A stretch of 64,000 nucleotides of DNA from an uncultured cyanobacterium (GCA_903871775.1 CAIQIA010000016.1:124001-188000), one strand, 5' to 3'. Positions 7,215-16,870 are shown, counted from the first letter of the stretch. Notes: generated by a model from the letters alone, not told the origin. Made by a program: numbers and translations.

Positions 7215-10156
7215 GCCTGATCGTCAACCAGCTCCGGCAGCAGCCGCTGTTTCAGGGGGTCGATGATGCCGTCATCGGCGGCCTGGCGGCGGCGGCGCGG
7301 CCGGTGACCCTGGCCATGGGCCAGGCGTTTCAGCGGGCGGGCCAGCTGGCCCCCGGCGCCGCCCTGGTGCTGGAGGGCCGCCTGCGGCGGCTTGAGCAGC
7401 CCCCGGGGGGGCTGCCGATCAGCCTCGGCTTCGTCGAGGCGAACACCTGGGTGGGGTGGAGCTCGCTGTGGCGCAGCGAACCCGAGCTGACCCTCACCGC
7501 CTCGCAGCCCACCAGCCTGCTGCTGCTGCCGGCCGCCGCCGTGCGCGAGGCGCTGCTGCAATCGGGCAGCCTGCGGGAGGCCCTGCAGACGGTCACCCCC
7601 GAAGAACTGACGGCGGTGCTGCTGCCCCACTGGCAGCAGGAGGGCCGGCGGCTCGACCGGCCCCAGAGGGCCCTCGAGCATCTGCAGGGGGCCTGCCGGC
7701 TGCTGCAGCCGGGGGATGCGCCCCGGGAAGACGAGCTGCTGCTGCTGAGCGGCCCGGTGCCCGAGGGCAGCGAAGGCCCGGGCAGCCCGGTGAGCCCGAT
7801 CAACGCCGTCTGGAACCAGCGGGTCGACGGCCTGCCGGTGCGGGTGCTGGCGGTGTCGAAGCCCCGCCTGGCCGAAGCCGAAGCGCTGGGGCAGGCCCCC
7901 GCGTCGTCGGCGCTGGCGGTGGTGACCCCCCAGGAATCGCTGCCGGCGCCGCCGGCGGCCCGCAGCGGCCGCAGCCTGCGGCGCGACAACGTGAGCTTCG
8001 CCCCGCCGGGCGGGGTCGACAGCCGTGTCGAAGAGGCCGTCACCTGTGTGCTGCACCTGGCCCGGGCCCGCCGCATCGCCTTCTCCGAAGAGATGGTGCG
8101 GGCCAACTTCCACGAGGTGGAACGGCGCCTGGGGGCCCTGGGCCTGCCCCAGGTGGGGCTGCAGCTGGAGGCCCTGGGGTTCGACACCCGGCCACTCAAG
8201 GCCCGCCCCTGGGACCTGGCGCGGCTGGAGCCGCCGGCCCTGATCGACCTCGACGGCCACTTCGTGCTGGTGCTGGCCACGGGCCGGGGCGGCGGGGTGC
8301 TGGTGGGCGACCCCCGCAGCGGCCTCAAACGGCTCAGCCTGCAGCGGCTCGAAGAGCTGGCGGGCGATGGCCTGGCGGTGCTGGTGGTGCGCGAAGGCCG
8401 CACCAGCCCCAGCACCGAGGGCTTCGGCTTCGGCTGGTTTGTACCGGCCCTGCTGCGCTACCCGTGGCTGCTGACCCTGACGCTGGTCACCAGCTTCACC
8501 GTGCAGCTGCTGCAGGTGGTCGAACCCCTGGGGCTGATGCTGATGCTCGATGCGGTGCTGGGCCGCAACAACCCCTCGCTGCTCTGGCCGATCACAGCGG
8601 TGCTGGTGATGGCGGTGCTGGCCAGCGGCATCCTCGGGGCCCTCAAGGCGCTGATCACCGCCGACCTGTCAGACCGGGTGGATGTGCGGCTGGGGTCGGC
8701 GGTGGTGGAACACCTGCTGCGGCTGCCCCTGCCCTACTTCGAAGAGCGGCAGGTGGGGGCGATTCTGCACAACGTCAACAAGCTGTATGAGCTGCGGCGG
8801 TTTCTGCTCGACCAGGTGCTGGGGGTGGGGCTCGACATGATCTTCGCCAGCGTGTTTCTGCTGGTGCTGTTCATTATCAGCCCGATGCTGGCGCTGGTGG
8901 TGCTGGCGGTGGTGCCGCTGCTGATTCTGCTGAACGTGCTCAGCACGCCGGTGCTGCGGCAGCAGATTCTGCGCAGCAACCACTTCGGCTCGCGGGCGGG
9001 GTCGTTTCTGGTCGAGGTGCTGTCGGGCATGCGCACGGTCAAGAGCCAGAACTTCGAGGTCGAGGCCCGCTGGGAATGGCTCAACCGTTACCGCAGCTAC
9101 ACCGAGGCCCGCTTCAGGCTCACGCGCTTCAGCAACCTGGTCGAGGCCCTGGCCAAAACCATCAAGGGCCTGGGCAGCACCACGGTGATGGTGGTGGGGG
9201 TGAGCCTGGCCCTGCAGAGCCAGATCAGCGTGGGGGCCGTGATGGCGGCGCGGCTGCTCGACGACCGGGTGATCGGGCCGCTGTTGCGCCTGTCGAGCCT
9301 CTGGCAGGGGGTGCAGGAGATGCGCATCGCCATCGCCTGCATCGGCGAGATCATGCTGTCGACCCCCGAGGTGGGCGACGACGATCTGCAGGCCCTGCCG
9401 CCACCGCCGATCAAGGGCCAGGTGACCTTTGACCAGGTGTCGTTCCGCTATGGCAACCGCGGGCCGCTGCAGCTGGACGGGCTGAGTCTGCAGATCGAAC
9501 CGGGGCAGTTCGTGGGCATCGTGGGCCTCAGCGGCAGCGGCAAGAGCACGATGGTGCAGCTGATCGACCGCCTCTACCGCCCCCGCGAGGGCCGCATCTA
9601 CCTCGACGGCGTCGACATCGAAAAGCTGCAGCTGGCGGGCCTGCGCCAGCGCATCGGCTATGTGCCGCAGGATTCGCTGCTGTTCGAAGGCACCGTGCTC
9701 GACAACCTGCGGCTCAACAATCCCGACGCCGACATGGGGGCCGTGGTCGAAGCCACCACCGTGGCCTGCGCCCACGACTTCGTGGTGGGCCTCGACAAGG
9801 GCTATGCCACCCGGCTGGGGGAACGGGGGGCGGGCCTGAGCGGCGGCCAGCGCCAGCGCATCAGCCTGGCCCGCACGATTCTGCAGTCGCCGTCGCTGCT
9901 GATTCTCGACGAGGCCACCTCGGCCCTCGATGCCGACACCGAGGCGCAGATCTGCCGCAATCTGCTGCAGCGCTTCCGCGGCACCACGGTGCTCTACATC
10001 ACCCACCGCCTCACCACCCTGCAGGGGGCCGACCGCATCTTGTTCATGGAGAAGGGGCGCATCATCGAAGACGGCACCCACGCTGACCTGTGCCGCCAGG
10101 GTGGCGCCTATGCCACGCTGTTCCAGCAGCAGGTGTCGGGGGCCGCGATCGCATGA
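7211..10156 (+). CDS. Type I secretion ABC exporter with N-terminal cyclic-nucleotide-binding and C39-like domains
   Basis: A 981-residue fused ABC exporter. In order: a cyclic-nucleotide-binding-like domain (about 1-120), a linker, a C39 peptidase-like domain (about 270-395), six expected membrane helices (about 410-700) and the ATPase domain (about 735-970). Walker A is GLSGSGKST (about 772-780), the signature LSGGQ starts near 876, and Walker B is LLILDEATSALD (Asp/Glu at 900/901). In the C39-like domain the usual Asp-Cys-Gly active site is not visible, although a His in DLDGHFVLV and the GDP motif remain, so it probably recognises rather than cuts substrate, as in HlyB. AGGAGG at 7201-7206 precedes the start. 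It overlaps both neighbouring genes by 4 bp. Confidence 0.88.
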   Translation: MSLIVNQLRQQPLFQGVDDAVIGGLAAAARPVTLAMGQAFQRAGQLAPGAALVLEGRLRRLEQPPGGLPISLGFVEANTWVGWSSLWRSEPELTLTASQPTSLLLLPAAAVREALLQSGSLREALQTVTPEELTAVLLPHWQQEGRRLDRPQRALEHLQGACRLLQPGDAPREDELLLLSGPVPEGSEGPGSPVSPINAVWNQRVDGLPVRVLAVSKPRLAEAEALGQAPASSALAVVTPQESLPAPPAARSGRSLRRDNVSFAPPGGVDSRVEEAVTCVLHLARARRIAFSEEMVRANFHEVERRLGALGLPQVGLQLEALGFDTRPLKARPWDLARLEPPALIDLDGHFVLVLATGRGGGVLVGDPRSGLKRLSLQRLEELAGDGLAVLVVREGRTSPSTEGFGFGWFVPALLRYPWLLTLTLVTSFTVQLLQVVEPLGLMLMLDAVLGRNNPSLLWPITAVLVMAVLASGILGALKALITADLSDRVDVRLGSAVVEHLLRLPLPYFEERQVGAILHNVNKLYELRRFLLDQVLGVGLDMIFASVFLLVLFIISPMLALVVLAVVPLLILLNVLSTPVLRQQILRSNHFGSRAGSFLVEVLSGMRTVKSQNFEVEARWEWLNRYRSYTEARFRLTRFSNLVEALAKTIKGLGSTTVMVVGVSLALQSQISVGAVMAARLLDDRVIGPLLRLSSLWQGVQEMRIAIACIGEIMLSTPEVGDDDLQALPPPPIKGQVTFDQVSFRYGNRGPLQLDGLSLQIEPGQFVGIVGLSGSGKSTMVQLIDRLYRPREGRIYLDGVDIEKLQLAGLRQRIGYVPQDSLLFEGTVLDNLRLNNPDADMGAVVEATTVACAHDFVVGLDKGYATRLGERGAGLSGGQRQRISLARTILQSPSLLILDEATSALDADTEAQICRNLLQRFRGTTVLYITHRLTTLQGADRILFMEKGRIIEDGTHADLCRQGGAYATLFQQQVSGAAIA

Positions 10157-11289
10157 GCCGCAACTCCTCCCTCACCCGGCCGCCGGCCCCCGGGCAAGAC
10201 GACGCCCTGCGGGTCGAAAGCCGCCCCACGCCGGTGTTTTCGCTGGTGGTGGGCGGTGCCCTGAGCCTGCTGGTGCTCACCATCGCCGGGGCCGTGTCGA
10301 TGGTGCAGGTGGACCAGATCCTGGCGGTGTCGGGCGAGCTCAAGACCCGCCGCTCGACCCAGGACATCAAGACGGCCGAACCCGGCGAAGTGACGCGGGT
10401 GCTGGTGAAAGAGGCCCAGACGGTGCAGGCCGGCACCCCGCTGGTGGTGCTCAATCCGCGGGTGCTGCAGAGCCGCAGTGTGGCCCAGCGCGAACAGAAC
10501 ACCTCGCTGCTGGTGCAGGGGCGGGCCGAGCTGGTGCGGCTGCAGCGGCAGATCGAGGCCAGCCGCGCCGCCCGGGCGGGGCTCGAATCGCAGCTGCAGA
10601 TCACCGAAGAACAGCTGCGCCGCACCGATGCCCTGATGAAAGAGGGGGCCGCCCCCTACTTCCAGGTGCTCGACTATCAGAAAACGGCCTCGCAGCTGCG
10701 GGCGCAGATCGACCAGAGCCGCCAGGAAGAGCTGCGGGCGGTGGCCGAATCGCAGCAGAAGCAGGCCGAGATGGCGGGCCAGGAAGCAACCCTGCGGGCC
10801 GATGCCATCGAAACCCAGGAGAAGCTGCGCCAGGTGGTGCTGCGGGCGCCGGTGAACGGCTCGGTGCTCGATCTGCAGGCCAAGACGGGCCAGGTGGTGG
10901 GGGGCGGTGAAGCGCTGCTGCGCATCGTGCCCAGCGACAACCTGCAGGCCCGGGTCGAGGTGCCCAATGCCGACCTGGCCTTCGTACGCGAGGGGCAGAC
11001 CGCCAAGGTGTCGGTCGAGGCCTACGACCGCAACAAGTACGGCACCATCGACGCCACGGTGAAGACCATCAGCCGCGATGCGATCGAAGCCAAGGCCGCC
11101 GGCGAAACGCCGAAGTTTCCGGTGACCCTGGTGCTGGCCCGCCAGACCATCAGCTACAAGGGCAAGACCTTCGAGCTGCAGCCCGGCATGGCGGTGCGGG
11201 CCGACCTCAAGCTCGACCGCCGCTCGATCCTTGAGCTGTTGCTGAGCCAGTTCAGCAACGGCGCCAACGCCCTGCGCACGATCCGCTGA
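10153..11289 (+). CDS. HlyD-family membrane fusion (periplasmic adaptor) protein
   Basis: The 378-residue protein starts at ATG 10153, overlapping the exporter stop by 4 bp; an upstream in-frame extension is ignored for that reason. One membrane segment (about residues 29-50, VFSLVVGGALSLLVLTIAG) is followed by the half-lipoyl motif PGEVTRVLVKEAQTVQAGTPL. A long coiled coil (about 120-210) and a second lipoyl half (LRAPVNGSVLDLQAKTGQVV) follow, then the beta-barrel with FVREGQTAKVSVEAY. It should bridge the inner-membrane ABC exporter to an outer-membrane TolC-like channel, which is not encoded in the window. Confidence 0.9.
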   Translation: MSRNSSLTRPPAPGQDDALRVESRPTPVFSLVVGGALSLLVLTIAGAVSMVQVDQILAVSGELKTRRSTQDIKTAEPGEVTRVLVKEAQTVQAGTPLVVLNPRVLQSRSVAQREQNTSLLVQGRAELVRLQRQIEASRAARAGLESQLQITEEQLRRTDALMKEGAAPYFQVLDYQKTASQLRAQIDQSRQEELRAVAESQQKQAEMAGQEATLRADAIETQEKLRQVVLRAPVNGSVLDLQAKTGQVVGGGEALLRIVPSDNLQARVEVPNADLAFVREGQTAKVSVEAYDRNKYGTIDATVKTISRDAIEAKAAGETPKFPVTLVLARQTISYKGKTFELQPGMAVRADLKLDRRSILELLLSQFSNGANALRTIR

Positions 11290-11299
11290 GCCATCGGCC

Positions 11300-12526
11300 G
11301 TGCGGCTGCTGCTGCTGCATCAGAACTATCCCGGCCAGTTCGCCCACCTGGCGGTCGCCGCCGACGGTGCGGGCTGGGAGGTGGTGGGCATCGGCAGCCG
11401 ACCCGAGCCGCAACGGCCGGTGCCGGGGCGGTACCGCGCCAGTGGCGGCGATCCGGTGCCGGCCTGCCGCCACCCCGACCCGGCGCGGGTGGTGGAGGCC
11501 CAGCTCGAGCAGGGCCAGCGGGTGCGGCAGCAGCTGCAGCGGCTGGCCGGCGAGGGCTGGCGGCCCGACCTGGTGGTGGCCCATCCCTTCTGGGGTGATG
11601 CCCTGTACCTCGACGATGTGTTCGCCGGGGTGCCGCTGCTGGCGTTTCTCGAGCTCGACCTGGGGGGCATCGACCCCGAGGGCTTTGATCCGGCGGCGGC
11701 GGCGCATGCCAACCGCAGCGATACGGGCGCCGGCCGGTCGCTGCGGCAATGGGCCGACTGGCAGGCGATGAAACGCATGGGGCTGGGCTTCACCAGCACC
11801 GGCTTCCAGCGGTCGACCTTTCCGGCCTGGCTGCAGCCGCGGCTGCGGGTGGCCCACGAGGGCATCGACCTCAGCGACTGCCGGCCCGACCCGCTGGCGC
11901 GGCTGGTGCTGCCCGATGGCCAGGTGCTGCTGGCGGGCCAGCCGATCGTGACCTTCGCCAGCCGCTCCCTCGAGCCCCTGCGGGGGTTCCACCGGCTGAT
12001 GGCCGCCCTGCCGGCCCTGCAGCGGGCCCACCCGACGGTGCAGGTGGTGGTGGTGGGCGACGACGGCACCACCTACGGGCCACCGCCACCGCCCGGTCGC
12101 CGCTGGCGCGAATGGCTGCTGGCCCAGGCCGGTGGCGCCATCGACCCGAGCCGGCTGCACTGGCTGGGGCGGGTGGCGCACCGCCAGCTGCACGACCTGT
12201 TCTGCGTCAGCAGTGCCCATGTGTATTTCACCTATCCCTACGTGCTGAGCTGGAGCCTGCTCGAAGCCATGGCCTGCGGCGCCCTGGTGGTGGGTTCGCG
12301 CACGGCGCCGGTCGAAGAGGTGATCAGCCACGGGCGCAACGGGCTGCTGGTCGACTTCTTTGACAGCGATGCCCTGGTGGCGACGCTGCTGCAGGTGCTG
12401 GCCAACCCGCGCGCCCAGGCGCCCCTGCGGCTCGAGGCCCGGCGTACGGTGCTGGAGCGGTACGGACGCGAGGCCTGCATGGCCACCCAGCTGGCACTGC
12501 TGCACGAGGCCCTGGGCGATGGCTGA
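11300..12526 (+). CDS. Glycosyltransferase family 4 (GT-B fold)
   Basis: A 408-residue GT4-type enzyme starting with GTG 11300 (MRLLLLHQNYPGQFAHLA), 10 bp after the HlyD gene. The N-terminal half has the HxNxPxQF opening typical of one GT4 branch. The C-terminal nucleotide-sugar-binding half has VTFASRSLEPLRGFHRLM and the glutamate pair in SWSLLEAMACGALVVGSRT with APVEEVI (about residues 315-340). It overlaps the next gene by 8 bp, so it probably continues the export operon. This places a sugar-transfer step directly beside the exporter. Confidence 0.85.
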   Translation: MRLLLLHQNYPGQFAHLAVAADGAGWEVVGIGSRPEPQRPVPGRYRASGGDPVPACRHPDPARVVEAQLEQGQRVRQQLQRLAGEGWRPDLVVAHPFWGDALYLDDVFAGVPLLAFLELDLGGIDPEGFDPAAAAHANRSDTGAGRSLRQWADWQAMKRMGLGFTSTGFQRSTFPAWLQPRLRVAHEGIDLSDCRPDPLARLVLPDGQVLLAGQPIVTFASRSLEPLRGFHRLMAALPALQRAHPTVQVVVVGDDGTTYGPPPPPGRRWREWLLAQAGGAIDPSRLHWLGRVAHRQLHDLFCVSSAHVYFTYPYVLSWSLLEAMACGALVVGSRTAPVEEVISHGRNGLLVDFFDSDALVATLLQVLANPRAQAPLRLEARRTVLERYGREACMATQLALLHEALGDG

Positions 12527-13196
12527 CAGCGACGCCGACCTCGAGCTGCAGGCGCGGCGGGCCCTGGGGGCCGAAGACTGGCCGACGGCGACGGCGGCCC
12601 TGCGGCAGCTGCAGCAGCGCCATCCGCAGCACCCCGAGGTGCTCGACCTGCTGGGCTTCAGCCTGGTGATGGGGGGGGCGCCGGCCGAGGCGTTGCCGGT
12701 GCTGCACGGCGCCCTCGATGCCGGCGGCCGCAGCCCCTGGATTCCCCACAAGCTGGGCGATGCCCACCGGGCGCTGCAGCAGGCCGAGGCGGCGGCCGAC
12801 TGGTTCGAAACGGCCCTGGCCTGGGGCAGCGACAGCCCCCTCAGCCCCCGCAACCTGCTCGAGGTGCTGCACAGCCTCGACCCCGAGCGGGCCCTGGGGC
12901 GGCTCGAGCGGTTCGCGGCGGCCGAGCCGATCGACTGGGGCCGCAGGCCCCTGTGGCTGCAGGGGGCCGAGGCGGCGGCGGTGCGGGTGGTGGGCAGCGA
13001 CCTGGCCCGCTGGCTGTGCGACCACGGCTGCCCTGAGGCGCCGGTGCGGGCGCTGGTGTGGCAAGACCACCTGGCCCGCCTCGACGGCGCCGGCGCCCTG
13101 GCGCTGCTGCGGCGCCAGCCGCAGCCCGAAGAGCAGGCCCTGCGCCAGCGGCTCGAACGGTTACTGCAGGGCGGCGAGGGGATGGCCGGCGGGTAG
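12519..13196 (+). CDS. Small TPR protein
   Basis: A 225-residue acidic, Ala/Leu-rich protein starting MADSDADLELQARRALG. TPR units are visible around residues 10-110: EVLDLLGFSLVMGG, PWIPHKLGDAHRALQQ. The remainder is helical without recognised motifs. Its start overlaps the stop of the GT4 gene by 8 bp, indicating co-translation. Its end overlaps the convergent glycosyltransferase gene by 36 bp. It may be an adaptor for the adjacent glycosyltransferase, but no function is shown by the sequence. Confidence 0.65.
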   Translation: MADSDADLELQARRALGAEDWPTATAALRQLQQRHPQHPEVLDLLGFSLVMGGAPAEALPVLHGALDAGGRSPWIPHKLGDAHRALQQAEAAADWFETALAWGSDSPLSPRNLLEVLHSLDPERALGRLERFAAAEPIDWGRRPLWLQGAEAAAVRVVGSDLARWLCDHGCPEAPVRALVWQDHLARLDGAGALALLRRQPQPEEQALRQRLERLLQGGEGMAGG

Positions 13197-14348
13197 GGCC
13201 GCCAGCAGCTCGTGGCGGCCGGCCCAGCGCAGCAGGCTGCCGAGGCGTTCGGCCACGATCGCCGCCAGCCGTTCGGGGGCGAGGCGGTCGGCCACCGCCT
13301 GGCGGCCGGCCATCGCCAGCCGGCGGGCCAGGGTCGCATCGGCGGCGAGGCGGCGCAGATGGCCGGCGGCGGTGGCGACGCAGGGGTCGACCCAGCGGCA
13401 GCCGCGGCGGTAGTCGCCCTGGCTGTGCTGAATCGTGACCGGGGTGCCCGGCACCAGCAGGGCACTGTCGCTGTCCATGAATTCGAGATTGCCCGAATAG
13501 CCGGTGGCCACCACCGGCAGGCCGGCGGCCATGGCTTCGGCGAGGGTGAGGCCGAACCCTTCGGAGCGGTGCAGGCTCAGCAGCACGTCGGCGCCGCGGT
13601 AGAGGCCATCGAAGGCCTCGGCGCTGAGGTGCCGCTCGATCAGCTCGATGCGGGGGTCGGCGATGGCCCGGGCCCGCAGGCGGGCCGCCAGGTCAGGAAA
13701 CTGCCCGGCACTCGAGAGCTTGAGCCACAGCTGCGCCGCCGGGGCCCCCTCACCGTCGCGGGGGAAGGCCATCTGAAAGGCGTCGATGGCGGCAAAGGGG
13801 TTCTTGCGGCCTTCGGTGCTCCAGCCGTCGAAGGCATAGAAGACGGTGAACACGGCCGGCCGGGGGCGCCAGGCCCGCTGGCGGGCCAGCCGGTCGGCCC
13901 GCGACCAGTCGATCAGGTGCGGCAGGGCCGTGACCGGCACGGGGCTGCGCAAGCCCAGGGCGGCGGCGGTGAAGGCCGAGGGGCACCAGAGCTGGTCGAG
14001 GCCGGCGAAGGCCCAGTCCCAGCCGGTGGGGAACTGCTCGAGCTCCCAGGCCCAGAAGCCGATGCGCAGGGGGGCCTGCAGCTGCAGGCGCCGCCCGAGG
14101 CTGTCGCTGCTGCGCAGCACGTTGGGGTTGGTGTGGATCAGGTCGATCAGGGCCGGGCCGCCGGGACCGTCGGGGGGCAGCGGATGGTCGCCGGGATGGC
14201 TGCTGAGGGGCAGGTCGCACCAGCGCACCTGCAGCCCGGCGGCCTCGAGGGCGCGGGCGGTGCAGCGGGCCCCCTCACCGAGGCCGAAGGAGCCGCTGAG
14301 GTGCCCCCAGAGGTTCACCAGCACGGGGCCGGGTGCGACTGGGGCCAT
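13161..14348 (-). CDS. Glycosyltransferase family 4 (mannosyltransferase-like)
   Basis: A 395-residue protein from ATG 14348 (MAPVAPGPVLVNLWGHLSG); the frame extends upstream but would antisense the divergent gene. It begins with a Gly-rich loop (SFGLGEGARCTARALEAAG), then LRIGFWAWELEQFP, a motif seen in GT4 enzymes acting on surface polysaccharides. The donor site is in the C-terminal half: LLSLHRSEGFGLTLAEAMA followed by GLPVVATGYSGNLEFM, with the E-x7-E pair. It converges on the TPR gene (36 bp overlap) and is divergent from the gene at 14379 with 30 bp between starts. Confidence 0.85.
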   Translation of the reverse strand: MAPVAPGPVLVNLWGHLSGSFGLGEGARCTARALEAAGLQVRWCDLPLSSHPGDHPLPPDGPGGPALIDLIHTNPNVLRSSDSLGRRLQLQAPLRIGFWAWELEQFPTGWDWAFAGLDQLWCPSAFTAAALGLRSPVPVTALPHLIDWSRADRLARQRAWRPRPAVFTVFYAFDGWSTEGRKNPFAAIDAFQMAFPRDGEGAPAAQLWLKLSSAGQFPDLAARLRARAIADPRIELIERHLSAEAFDGLYRGADVLLSLHRSEGFGLTLAEAMAAGLPVVATGYSGNLEFMDSDSALLVPGTPVTIQHSQGDYRRGCRWVDPCVATAAGHLRRLAADATLARRLAMAGRQAVADRLAPERLAAIVAERLGSLLRWAGRHELLAALPAGHPLAALQ

Positions 14349-14378
14349 GCTGGCATCGACCGGCACTTCGCCTGCGCC

Positions 14379-16187
14379 ATGGCCGCCGACGCGCTGTACC
14401 AGCAGGGTCGCGAGGCCTTCGACCGGGGCGAGGTCGAACGGGCCGAGGCGCTGCTGTGGGCCTGCCTGGCCGCGGGCCCCCCCCACGGGGCGGCGCTGCA
14501 CTATCTGGGGCTGCTGCGCCGGCGCCAGGGCCGCACGGCCGAAGCCCTGGCGCTGCAGCGGGCCAGCGGCCGAGTGCATCCGCAGCTGGGCTGGAACTGG
14601 CTGGCCGCCGCCGAACTGCTCGAGCAGCAGGGGCGCTGGGGGGCGGCGGCCGATGCCTTCCGCCGGGCGGCGATGGCCCTGCCGGCCGAGCCATGGGTGG
14701 GCCTGCGCTGGAAGGAACTGGAGGGCCTGGCGGCCCTGCGGGGGGAACGGCTGGCCCGGGGGTTGAGCGGCCGGGCCTACCGGCTGTGGCTGCGGCGGCT
14801 GGAGCAACGACCGGCGGCGGGCTTCACACCGCTGCCGGCCGGCTGGCGGCTGCTGCGCGACCCCCACTGCCAGCTGCGGCCCGACCTGGGGGCCCTGCTG
14901 GCGACCCTGCTGGACGAGGCAGCGGCCCGGGGGGAAGCCGAACCCGACCTGGTGTATGGCGATGAAGACCGGCTCGAAAGCGGCGGGCGGCGCTGGGACC
15001 CGTGGTTCAAGCCGGGCTGGGTGCCCGAGAGCTTCTGGGCCACCCCCTGGCTCGACAGCCACAGCCTCTGGCGCCAGGCCTGGCTCGACGCCCGGGGCCT
15101 GCCGCCGCCTCCGGCCGAGCCGCTGGCGCGCTTCGCCTGGCAGCTGCAGGCCCTCGAGGCGGGCCCGCGCATCGCCCATCTGCCGCAGATCGTGGCCCAT
15201 CGGCCGGGGCAGGCGACCACCACGGCCGCCACCGCCGCAGAGCTGGCCCACCATCTGGGGCGCCAGGGGGAACGGCTGGCGCTGGTGAGCGCCGATGGCG
15301 ACGGCTACCGCCTGCAGTGGGCCCTGCCGGCGGCGCCACCGCTGATCAGCGTCGTGGTGCCCACCCGCGACCGGCCCGACCTGCTGGCCCGCTGCCTCGA
15401 GGGATTGCGCCAGGGGGCGGCCGCCAGCCCGCAGGTGCGGCTGGAGCCGTGGGTGGTCGACAACGGCTCGCGGCTGCAGGCCACGGCCGACCTGCTGCAG
15501 TGCTGGCAGCAACGGCCGGGGCTGCGGCTGCAGGTGCTCGAACGGGATGAACCGTTCAACTGGAGCCGGCTCAACAACGCCGGGGCCCGCGTCGCCCGCG
15601 GCGAGCTGCTGCTGTGCCTCAACAACGATGTGCTGGGGCCGGCGACCCCCTGGCTGGCTCGGCTGGCGGGCCAGGCCCTGCGGCCGGCGGTGGGGGCGGT
15701 GGGGGCGGTGCTGCTGCATGCCGACGGCACGATTCAGCATGCGGGGGTGGTGACGGGCCTGGGCAGCGGCTGCGAACACCCCTACCGGCACCTGCCCGAG
15801 CAGCACGGGGTGCACCGGGGCCGCAGCCGGCGGCTCACGGGCTGGGGCCTGGTGACGGGGGCCTGCCTGATGCTGCGGCGCGAGCTGTTTCTGGCGAGTG
15901 GCGGCTTCGATCCGGCGTTTCCGGTGGAATACAACGATGTGGACCTGTGCCTGCGGTTGGGGGCGGCGGGCTACCGGCAGCTGGTGCCCGACGGGGTGGT
16001 GCTGCGCCACGACGAGGCCTCGACCCGTGATGTGAAGCGCAGCGCCACGGCATTGCCGGCCCGGGAGCGGATCGAACAACGCTGGCCGGCGGCCCTGGCG
16101 GGCGAGGGTCCCTGGTGGCCGGCGGCCAGCAGCCGGCGGCACCTCGACGGGCGGCCGCGGGCGTTCGATGCGCTGGGGTGGACCTAA
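14379..16187 (+). CDS. TPR-glycosyltransferase family 2 fusion
   Basis: The 602-residue protein starts at ATG 14379 (MAADALYQQGREAFDRG). Residues 1-115 are TPR repeats (ALHYLGLLRRRQGRTAEAL and others). A middle region carries LVYGDEDRLESGGRRWDPWFKPGW, shown here in meaning only as the DEDR-W-P-x-F-K-P-x-W segment typical of O-antigen glycosyltransferases. The GT2 domain (about 322-560) has ISVVVPTRDRPDLLARCL, NNDV as the metal motif and GACLMLRR before GGFDPAFPVEYNDVDLCLR. This is the rhamnosyltransferase-like type that often extends surface polysaccharides; acceptor and donor are unknown. Confidence 0.85.
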   Translation: MAADALYQQGREAFDRGEVERAEALLWACLAAGPPHGAALHYLGLLRRRQGRTAEALALQRASGRVHPQLGWNWLAAAELLEQQGRWGAAADAFRRAAMALPAEPWVGLRWKELEGLAALRGERLARGLSGRAYRLWLRRLEQRPAAGFTPLPAGWRLLRDPHCQLRPDLGALLATLLDEAAARGEAEPDLVYGDEDRLESGGRRWDPWFKPGWVPESFWATPWLDSHSLWRQAWLDARGLPPPPAEPLARFAWQLQALEAGPRIAHLPQIVAHRPGQATTTAATAAELAHHLGRQGERLALVSADGDGYRLQWALPAAPPLISVVVPTRDRPDLLARCLEGLRQGAAASPQVRLEPWVVDNGSRLQATADLLQCWQQRPGLRLQVLERDEPFNWSRLNNAGARVARGELLLCLNNDVLGPATPWLARLAGQALRPAVGAVGAVLLHADGTIQHAGVVTGLGSGCEHPYRHLPEQHGVHRGRSRRLTGWGLVTGACLMLRRELFLASGGFDPAFPVEYNDVDLCLRLGAAGYRQLVPDGVVLRHDEASTRDVKRSATALPARERIEQRWPAALAGEGPWWPAASSRRHLDGRPRAFDALGWT

Positions 16188-16870
16188 GCCGGCGGAATGC
16201 CGCGGTGGTCGAGCAGCAGCCGAAAACGGGCGACGGCCAGGGCGAGGCGATCGGGGGCGGGCAGCTGCTCGTGGGGGGGCGGCATGGGCCGGTCGGGCCA
16301 GAGGCTGCGCCAGGCCTCTTCGTCTTCGTGGCGCAGCAGGGCCTGCTCGACATCGGCCAGGGCCACCTCGATGGGTCGCAGATGGTCGGGGTCGCAGACC
16401 CGCTGGCGTTCGAGGGCCTCGCGGAAGCTGCGGGCGGCGGCCACCCGTTCGCCCTGGGCGTCGTGCAGGCGGCCGATCTCGAACCAGCACCAGGGAAAGG
16501 TGGGGGCCAGTTCGGCGCAGCGGTGCTGGGCGGCGATGGCTTCGCTGCGGCGGCCGGCCCGCGCCAGGCAGTGGCCGTGCAGATGGTGGCCGTAGGCAAA
16601 GCCGGGGTTGAGCTGCACGGCCCGGCCGGCGAGGCTGAGGGCTTCGCGGCTTTCGCCCAGTTCGTGGCAGGCCTTGGCCGACAGATAGGCAACGTAGGCT
16701 TCGAGGTCAGACCCCTTGGGCACGTGGGCCAGCTGCTGCAGAAACACCCGCCGCAGGGTGGGCCAGTCGCCCTGGGCCTCGAGCTGGCTGCCCAGCAGCT
16801 GCAGCAGGCCGGGGTCACCGGGCACGGCCACCAGCCCCTGGATCAGCGTTTCTGTCTGGGGCTGCACCAC
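16184..16870 (-). CDS. TPR-repeat protein
   Basis: About 228 residues if started at GTG 16870; an upstream frame exists but is Pro/Arg-rich and would cover the divergent gene at 16909. TPR units run over most of the length: AYVAYLSAKACHELGESREA, YGHHLHGHCLARAGRRSEA, WCWFEIGRLHDAQGERVAA. The C-terminus (RLALAVARFRLLLDHRGI) is unassigned. The stop overlaps the end of the preceding TPR-glycosyltransferase gene by 4 bp, and the two converge. No catalytic motif is visible. The start codon is uncertain because no ribosome-binding site is evident. Confidence 0.6.
   Translation of the reverse strand: MVQPQTETLIQGLVAVPGDPGLLQLLGSQLEAQGDWPTLRRVFLQQLAHVPKGSDLEAYVAYLSAKACHELGESREALSLAGRAVQLNPGFAYGHHLHGHCLARAGRRSEAIAAQHRCAELAPTFPWCWFEIGRLHDAQGERVAAARSFREALERQRVCDPDHLRPIEVALADVEQALLRHEDEEAWRSLWPDRPMPPPHEQLPAPDRLALAVARFRLLLDHRGIPPA

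Noticed and set aside
14349-16490. Upstream extension of the minus-strand GT4 frame (to 16490)
   Set aside because: It is antisense to the TPR-GT2 gene and has no motif. The family start is at MAPVAPGPVLVNL.
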